Of a stretch of 10,465 nucleotides of DNA, positions 7,801-10,465 are shown piece by piece. Each line of letters begins with the position of its first letter. Position 1 is the first letter of the stretch. The position numbers were made by a program, and so were the translations under genes. Under the pieces are notes generated by a model. It was not told the DNA's origin, made no database searches, and saw only the letters and a program-made list of their open reading frames with translations. The DNA is from PZPK01 sp963974595 (GTDB taxonomy: Bacteria > Pseudomonadota > Gammaproteobacteria > Pseudomonadales > Oleiphilaceae): assembly GCA_963974595.1 (NCBI GenBank), contig CAXBDA010000090.1:1-10465 (forward strand). Direction: 5' to 3'.

Positions 7801-8814
7801 AATCATGGTGAAGAAGGGGTTAAGATCGCTCAAAAAGATGACTTTGATCTTGTGTTAATGGACATGCAGATGCCTGTCATGGATGGCTGCCAAGCAACAG
7901 AAGAGATTCGAACATTCAATCGAACCTTACCTATAATCGCCATGACCGCTAATGCCATGACCGGTGATAAAAATAAATGTTTAGCCGCTGGCATGAACGA
8001 CTATATTACCAAGCCCATCAATCCTGAAGAAATGTTTAAAGCCATTGCTAAATGGGTAAGTTATTCCAAGAACTTAGGCAGTAATGGAACAATCGCAGAT
8101 CAATCTACCCCTGGGGATTTAACTCAAAATCCTCAAACGGTGTCTGAACCTTTAGAACATCATTCATCTGGGATAAGCGACACAAAGCCTGACAATGAAC
8201 CTGAACAGCCCCCTGCTTTACCTAATAGTTTAGCCGGTATTGACTTAAACGAAGGCCTTGAGCGCTGCCAACATAACACAAAGCTTTACTTGAAGTTCTT
8301 TGCTGATTTTAAACGGGATTATACCGGTGCAGGTATTCGTCTGCGTTCGTTTGCTCAAAAAGCTGACTTGCAAGGCATGAAAGATCTCGCACATAAGGTA
8401 AAAGGTGTCACAAGCAATCTAGCTGCAAAACCACTAGCGGATATTGCGAGAAAAATAGAAACGCTTGACCGTATTACAGCAAATGAAGTAGCGGCGTTGC
8501 TGGAAGAGTTTGATGCTGAATTAGCGAACTGTCTTGCCAGTATGGATCAAGTATTAAAACAATCATCAAGTTCAGAAGAAACTTCATTAAACTCAAACGA
8601 CTTATTTGAACTATCTGAATTAAATGAACGCTTAAGTATTTTATCGCAACGATTAGAAGCGCAAAAAATTGAAGCGCAAGACCTTGCCCTAGACTACTTC
8701 TCGGCTTGGCCGATAGAAGACCATAAACCTGTCTTTAAGAATATAATCGAAGCGCTCGATTTATTTGATTTTGAAAAAGCCAAGGACTTCCTGAACGAAA
8801 TTTCGGAATTGTAA
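4885..8814 (+). CDS. 7TMR-DISM hybrid sensor histidine kinase (PAS-HisKA-HATPase-REC-REC-Hpt)
   Basis: Inner-membrane sensor with a complete internal phosphorelay, 1309 residues. Residues 1-27 are a signal peptide (AFA before N28). Residues about 35-185 match the periplasmic 7TMR-DISMED2 sensor fold, thought to bind small ligands such as carbohydrates; the ligand here is unknown. Seven hydrophobic spans run from about 190 to 388 (7TMR-DISM). A PAS domain covers about 418-535. HisKA has H561 in ANMSHEIRTPMNAI. HATPase_c has the N-box around N678, the G1 box D712-T-G-I-G and the G2 box around 741-747 (GGTGLGL). REC1 (about 799-920) has D805/D806 and phospho-acceptor D854. REC2 (about 943-1060) has E949/D950 and D993 in MDMQMPVMDG. 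A Pro/Glu/Ser-rich linker leads to an Hpt domain (about 1120-1215) with H1170 in AHKVKG, then a further helical, acidic tail of about 90 residues. All catalytic residues are present. It is divergent from the REC-HD-GYP gene, so that protein is the likely final acceptor (inference). The layout resembles BarA and RpfC with a different sensor. A strong terminator follows. Confidence 0.95.
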   Translation: MQNSLSKLLVKFFFILQLIILNTTAFANEKPVNINPETPAQALGQYMEFLVDVPGALTFEAIQQEENWQQVEGDSIIGGFTESVYWVRFTVQNTQELNQNWVLEVDYPIIDFIELYQPSDTEQYTKTLAGDKYPFHQRPIKYHNIVFPISSPANTKQTFYLKFKTESSMYIALNMLPKNTFPETMDEKLIVFGSIYGIIFLATIYCLINAVFLRERMYLFIAIGIFSSLGYSMSLNGFAFQYLWPNSLWLQSIAVPFFLNICFGFALFYSREFLDLKKITPRFDKTLIVLSTFCLLVAVFSLFISYGTVIRISTVFAIIMSIAAFIAGVISFFNGNKSARYYLIGWMAIFIGAVTFALKSLGLIPSNLFTVWGQEFGFACISIFLTLAQSDHFFQAKKKHEAEQTFSLNAIKNAEKKYRSLFENAMEGIFQVDLSGRLANVNKAFAKIVGCDDINELLTQSHPSFSLSCLPESEQARLKAILDRDKSLIGFETNIKLPSDEIRWVSISIQKIHNKQGMAMHYEGAMADITETKKRQQAEKQQRMAQASTEAKSLFLANMSHEIRTPMNAIIGFTDLALGRNQDLQLSNYLQKIRMASSNLLGIINDILDFSKIEAGKLEIEHTPFSLKEILGNLTDIISVNVEAKNLDLHIIIDEDIPDQLIGDPLRIGQILLNLTNNAIKFTSEGRVTVELELLSMNKRDMSVNLTGRIIDTGIGISAEKLKTLFSSFTQADDSTTRRFGGTGLGLSISKQLIEMMGGEVFVESEPGKGSTFSFTLACNLQDRRQRSNPHFTYHQLPLNVLVVDDQKESRELIEKCLSSLGHHVTCVTNAHETLSELKDKQDQGLPYDMLMADWLMPEIDGISCCQMIKDNPDITNPRMILITGYDQHEAKEKVEQAGIDAYMLKPLKVTELSKIIEKIFKDRRVNPINTLPASSAFNFKNLKVLLVEDVKMNQELAIEILTKKDINVTLANHGEEGVKIAQKDDFDLVLMDMQMPVMDGCQATEEIRTFNRTLPIIAMTANAMTGDKNKCLAAGMNDYITKPINPEEMFKAIAKWVSYSKNLGSNGTIADQSTPGDLTQNPQTVSEPLEHHSSGISDTKPDNEPEQPPALPNSLAGIDLNEGLERCQHNTKLYLKFFADFKRDYTGAGIRLRSFAQKADLQGMKDLAHKVKGVTSNLAAKPLADIARKIETLDRITANEVAALLEEFDAELANCLASMDQVLKQSSSSEETSLNSNDLFELSELNERLSILSQRLEAQKIEAQDLALDYFSAWPIEDHKPVFKNIIEALDLFDFEKAKDFLNEISEL

Positions 8815-8835
8815 AACCCTGATTATTGACGTTAA

Positions 8836-8864
8836 AGGCCATTTCTAAAATGGCCTGATTTTTT
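8836..8864 (+). terminator. Rho-independent terminator of the hybrid kinase gene
   Basis: A perfect 9-bp stem, AGGCCATTT (8836-8844) and AAATGGCCT (8848-8856), has a 3-nt loop and is followed by GA and six T residues. It lies 21 bp after the kinase stop. On the opposite strand the hairpin is followed by only a short T run, so use by the converging small gene is possible but weaker. Confidence 0.88.
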
Positions 8865-8923
8865 CGATTCTGATAAATTCCAAAAAGCTTATTCCTGAGC
8901 AATTTGAAACGTTGGCAACGGAG

Positions 8924-9298
8924 TTAATCGCAAACGTGACCTATATCTTCGCTGTCGTCATCGCTTTCTATAGAATCATTATCCGTAATATTCATGATGC
9001 AGGTCAGCATTACTTCAATTTCCGGGTCCTTCATCCCCTCTTGCATAAAAGAATTATCCAGCTCTTCTGCTTTATCTCGATTGTTGATACATAACGCTTC
9101 TATTTTTTCATCATTCAATTTTGCCAGTTGTTTATATTGCTCAAGTTTCGCTTTATCTACTTTACTTTGGCAAGCCTCTATCTGTTTCATTTGACGCGCA
9201 AAGTTTTCCACCATAGCGTTGTATTCCTGCTCCTGGTTGTTTTGTGCGGAAGTAACTGACGATAGTGAAATTAAAAGCAAGGTAAGTGTTTTTTTCAT
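8924..9298 (-). CDS. Small exported four-cysteine protein of unknown family
   Basis: I do not recognise the family. The 124-residue product starts with a clear Sec signal peptide (MKK, hydrophobic core 5-15, predicted cut after A18 in VTSA-Q), so the mature protein of about 106 residues should be periplasmic or secreted; there is no lipobox cysteine. The mature part is highly charged and mainly helical (about 20-90), with cysteines at 43, 70, 100 and 123, spaced 27, 30 and 23 apart. Four cysteines in an exported protein suggest two disulfides. The C-terminal part is strongly acidic (SDDDSED at 112-118) before a terminal HVCD. AAGGAA lies 5 nt upstream of the ATG, an excellent ribosome binding site that supports a real gene. 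It converges on the kinase gene with 109 bp between stops. The nearest upstream gene on the same strand (the binding protein) is 190 bp away, so this is probably a single-gene unit. No function is proposed. Confidence 0.8.
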   Translation of the reverse strand: MKKTLTLLLISLSSVTSAQNNQEQEYNAMVENFARQMKQIEACQSKVDKAKLEQYKQLAKLNDEKIEALCINNRDKAEELDNSFMQEGMKDPEIEVMLTCIMNITDNDSIESDDDSEDIGHVCD

Positions 9299-9303
9299 GA
9301 AAA

Positions 9304-9309
9304 TTCCTT
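9304..9309 (-). promoter_or_regulatory. Ribosome binding site of the small four-cysteine protein
   Basis: On the minus strand AAGGAA ends 5 nt before the ATG at 9298-9296. It is the main reason for accepting this small ORF over the overlapping plus-strand frames. Confidence 0.7.
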
Positions 9310-9364
9310 ATTCATAAAGATGAGTTTTTTGTAAGAAAGATGTTTATAAGTGATTTATAAGGTG

Positions 9365-9391
9365 TCTATAGCATAAATTATGCGCCGACAA
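9365..9391 (-). promoter_or_regulatory. Candidate promoter for the small four-cysteine protein, with a palindromic spacer
   Basis: On the minus strand TTGTCG (9391-9386, 4 of 6) and TATAGA (9370-9365, 4 of 6) are 15 nt apart, slightly short. The spacer contains GCATAAATTATGC (9371-9383), two perfect 6-nt inverted arms around one base, which could be an operator. The region is AT-rich and other TATAAA boxes occur closer to the gene, so the exact promoter is uncertain. Confidence 0.25.
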
Positions 9392-9458
9392 ATTAGCACT
9401 AATGTATTCAAATTAAAAGAGAGAGTTTGGGGTTACAACCGAATACCCCTACCTCCTC

Positions 9459-9484
9459 GTCATTCCCGCGCAGGCGGGAATCTA
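9459..9484. repeat. REP-like intergenic palindrome
   Basis: GTCATTCCCGCGCAGGCGGGAATCTA contains the perfect 8-bp inverted arms ATTCCCGC (9462-9469) and GCGGGAAT (9474-9481) around a GCAG loop. The GTCATTCCCGC...GCGGGAATC pattern is a well-known dispersed intergenic repeat type in proteobacteria, far more GC-rich than its surroundings. It begins 4 nt past the stop codon of the binding-protein gene, where it could protect or end that transcript, but no T-run follows on the minus strand. Only one copy is in this window, so its repetitive nature is inferred from known examples. Confidence 0.7.
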
Positions 9485-9488
9485 TGGT

Positions 9489-10322
9489 TTAATTGCTAGA
9501 ATTCTCGCGGTGATACTCAATCCTATCGTCGATCACAAAAAAATTGTAGTAGGATTTTATCGCGTCCAGCCATTTGTCTGCGAATTTTTCGTAGTTATCA
9601 GTTTTCTTTCCAAAGGCATAGTAAACCGGAACACTTCTAGGTACGGTAAATATCTTTTGTAGCTTTCTTTTTGCTCTAATCGGATACGTCAAGTTAAGTT
9701 TTTGCTCTATTGTTTTATAAGTTGAATCATCGCTAAAAAAATAATCTATACGTCCAAGTTCAACCATCTGAATTGACTGCGACAACGAGTTAACTTCAAA
9801 CACATTTTCTGCTGGTAAACTTTTTATAAATGAATCGATTATTTCACCAAATTTGTTACCTTTATCAATACTAAGGCTATATTTTTTAAGCTCTTCAAGT
9901 GAATGTACAGGGGCTATAATGCCCTCAAGTGAATACGCTACAACAGATGATTGGTTTACAAATGCGGGTATTGGTAAATAGTCAAAGTCGACTTCTCTAT
10001 CTGCGGTTTTATTCGCGCCTAATAACATTGTGACTCGGCCGCTAGCCACCTCTAGCTGGCATCTTTTCCAGTTATCAATTTGTTGTATTTCTACATTAAT
10101 AGATGGATTTTGTGCTTTAAAAACTTCTAGCTGTTCAATCATAATGCCTTCAAAACGCCCCTCTTTAGAATATATCCAAGGATTCCAGTTGAAATAAGCA
10201 CACAAGGATAAGGTTTCTGAATGCACACCTGTCGGAAAAACCATTAGCAAGAAAAATAATGACGAAATATATCTTAAAGACTTTGTTATCGAAATCTGAT
10301 TTATTAGCCTCAATTTGATCAT
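9489..10322 (-). CDS. Periplasmic substrate-binding protein, SBP_bac_3-like, orphan
   Basis: Predicted soluble periplasmic solute-binding protein of the amino-acid type (family 3) fold, 277 residues. It has a positively charged n-region, a hydrophobic core (about 19-29) and a likely signal cleavage after S35 (GVHS-E). The mature start TLSLCAYFNWNPW with GRFEGIMIEQLEVF at 55-68 is the usual first strand and helix of the family; WKRCQLEVASGRVTMLLGA (85-103) and REVDFDY follow the standard pattern. C41 and C88 could form a disulfide. No permease or ATPase gene is seen beside it, so it may feed an unlinked transporter or act as a sensor; many marine gammaproteobacteria have such orphan proteins. 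The start is uncertain: AAGGA lies only 2 nt before the ATG, whereas a TTG at codon 4 (10313-10311) would be 11 nt away. It begins 26 nt after the stop of a HigA-like gene on the same strand, suggesting co-transcription. The ligand cannot be read from sequence. Confidence 0.85.
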   Translation of the reverse strand: MIKLRLINQISITKSLRYISSLFFLLMVFPTGVHSETLSLCAYFNWNPWIYSKEGRFEGIMIEQLEVFKAQNPSINVEIQQIDNWKRCQLEVASGRVTMLLGANKTADREVDFDYLPIPAFVNQSSVVAYSLEGIIAPVHSLEELKKYSLSIDKGNKFGEIIDSFIKSLPAENVFEVNSLSQSIQMVELGRIDYFFSDDSTYKTIEQKLNLTYPIRAKRKLQKIFTVPRSVPVYYAFGKKTDNYEKFADKWLDAIKSYYNFFVIDDRIEYHRENSSN

Positions 10323-10348
10323 CGTCCTTTTTGTGTATTAGCTTTACC

Positions 10349-10465
10349 TTAAGTAAGCATATTTTCATTAATAAGGCTTTCATAAGGAATATTCATTCCC
10401 TTATGTAATTTAACAATTTGCCTTATTGAGAGCTTTCGTTTTCGGTTGAGTACATCACTAACCCT
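10349..10465 (-). CDS. C-terminal fragment of a HigA/XRE-family antitoxin, cut by window edge
   Basis: The minus-strand frame starting at the last base reads 38 codons and then TAA at 10351-10349. The peptide begins RVSDVLNRKRKLSIRQIVKL and ends HKGMNIPYESLINENMLT. This matches the end of the helix-turn-helix domain in HigA-type antitoxins and related XRE regulators, where (R)VSEVLNxKRxLS...IRKLHxGLGIP is the usual pattern: recognition helix, then the closing helices. In type II HigBA loci the toxin gene higB normally precedes higA, so both the rest of this gene and any toxin should lie beyond the right edge. HigA-like proteins repress their own operon. The fragment is too short to exclude a stand-alone XRE regulator. 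The frame is too short for a normal ORF cutoff and has no start in the window. Confidence 0.75.
   Translation of the reverse strand, partial: RVSDVLNRKRKLSIRQIVKLHKGMNIPYESLINENMLT

Noticed and set aside
8910..8920. CGTTGGCAACG palindrome after the small gene's stop
   Set aside because: Five-base arms around one base cannot form a terminator hairpin, and there is no T-run.
8912..9194. Two plus-strand ORFs (60 and 66 codons) opposite the small four-cysteine gene
   Set aside because: They lack ribosome binding sites; the minus-strand frame has a signal peptide and a well-placed AAGGAA.
9429..9449. GGGGT...ACCCC inverted repeat as a terminator for the binding-protein gene
   Set aside because: Only 5 bp of stem with an 11-nt loop and no clean T-run on the minus strand.
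10165..10383. 72-codon minus-strand ORF overlapping the start of the binding-protein gene
   Set aside because: It covers the signal-peptide region of the binding protein in another frame and the end of the antitoxin frame; its product shows no domain pattern, while both overlapped frames do.
10387..10400. GGAATATTCATTCC inverted repeat as an operator
   Set aside because: It lies inside the antitoxin coding frame and the arms are only 5 nt; likely coding coincidence.

Overview
The window looks like chromosomal DNA of an AT-leaning, probably marine or aquatic gammaproteobacterium. The evidence is an MshQ/DUF6701-type MSHA-pilus-associated protein, a typical DsbB, a 7TM-DISM hybrid kinase and an REC-HD-GYP regulator. 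I cannot name the genus from sequence alone. Nothing looks like a complete mobile element or phage, and no tRNA, rRNA or CRISPR array was seen.

Left part (1-3600, + strand): the 3' part of a very large MshQ-like secreted protein, cut by the window edge, followed by dsbB (inner-membrane thiol oxidase). The MshQ-like protein carries 11 cysteines in this window, so a DsbB neighbour fits, although operon structure is not proven. Middle (3611-8814): a divergent two-component pair. A REC-HD-GYP c-di-GMP phosphodiesterase on the minus strand starts at a GTG. Across a 182-bp divergent spacer is a 1309-residue hybrid kinase on the plus strand (signal peptide, 7TMR-DISM sensor, PAS, HisKA, HATPase, REC, REC, Hpt). 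The partnership resembles RpfC/RpfG in layout. The natural inference is a phosphorelay H561 to D854/D993 to H1170 to D55 of the HD-GYP protein, lowering c-di-GMP. Because MSHA pili are c-di-GMP-controlled in Vibrio, the proximity to mshQ is suggestive. A strong intrinsic terminator (8836-8864) closes the kinase gene.

Right part (8924-10465, all minus strand): a small exported four-cysteine protein of unknown family, a 190-bp spacer with a REP-like palindrome and a 13-nt palindrome in a possible promoter, an orphan SBP_bac_3-like periplasmic binding protein, and, cut by the right edge, the last 38 codons of a HigA/XRE-type antitoxin. The antitoxin ends only 26 nt before the binding-protein start, so the two may be co-transcribed.

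No gene-free stretch exceeds 300 bases. The longest are 9299-9488 (190 bp), 4703-4884 (182 bp), 8815-8923 (109 bp) and 2974-3069 (96 bp), each described under its features. I did not find a convincing wholly new system. The best leads are the RpfC/RpfG-like pair beside mshQ, the small four-cysteine protein, and the antitoxin/binding-protein arrangement.
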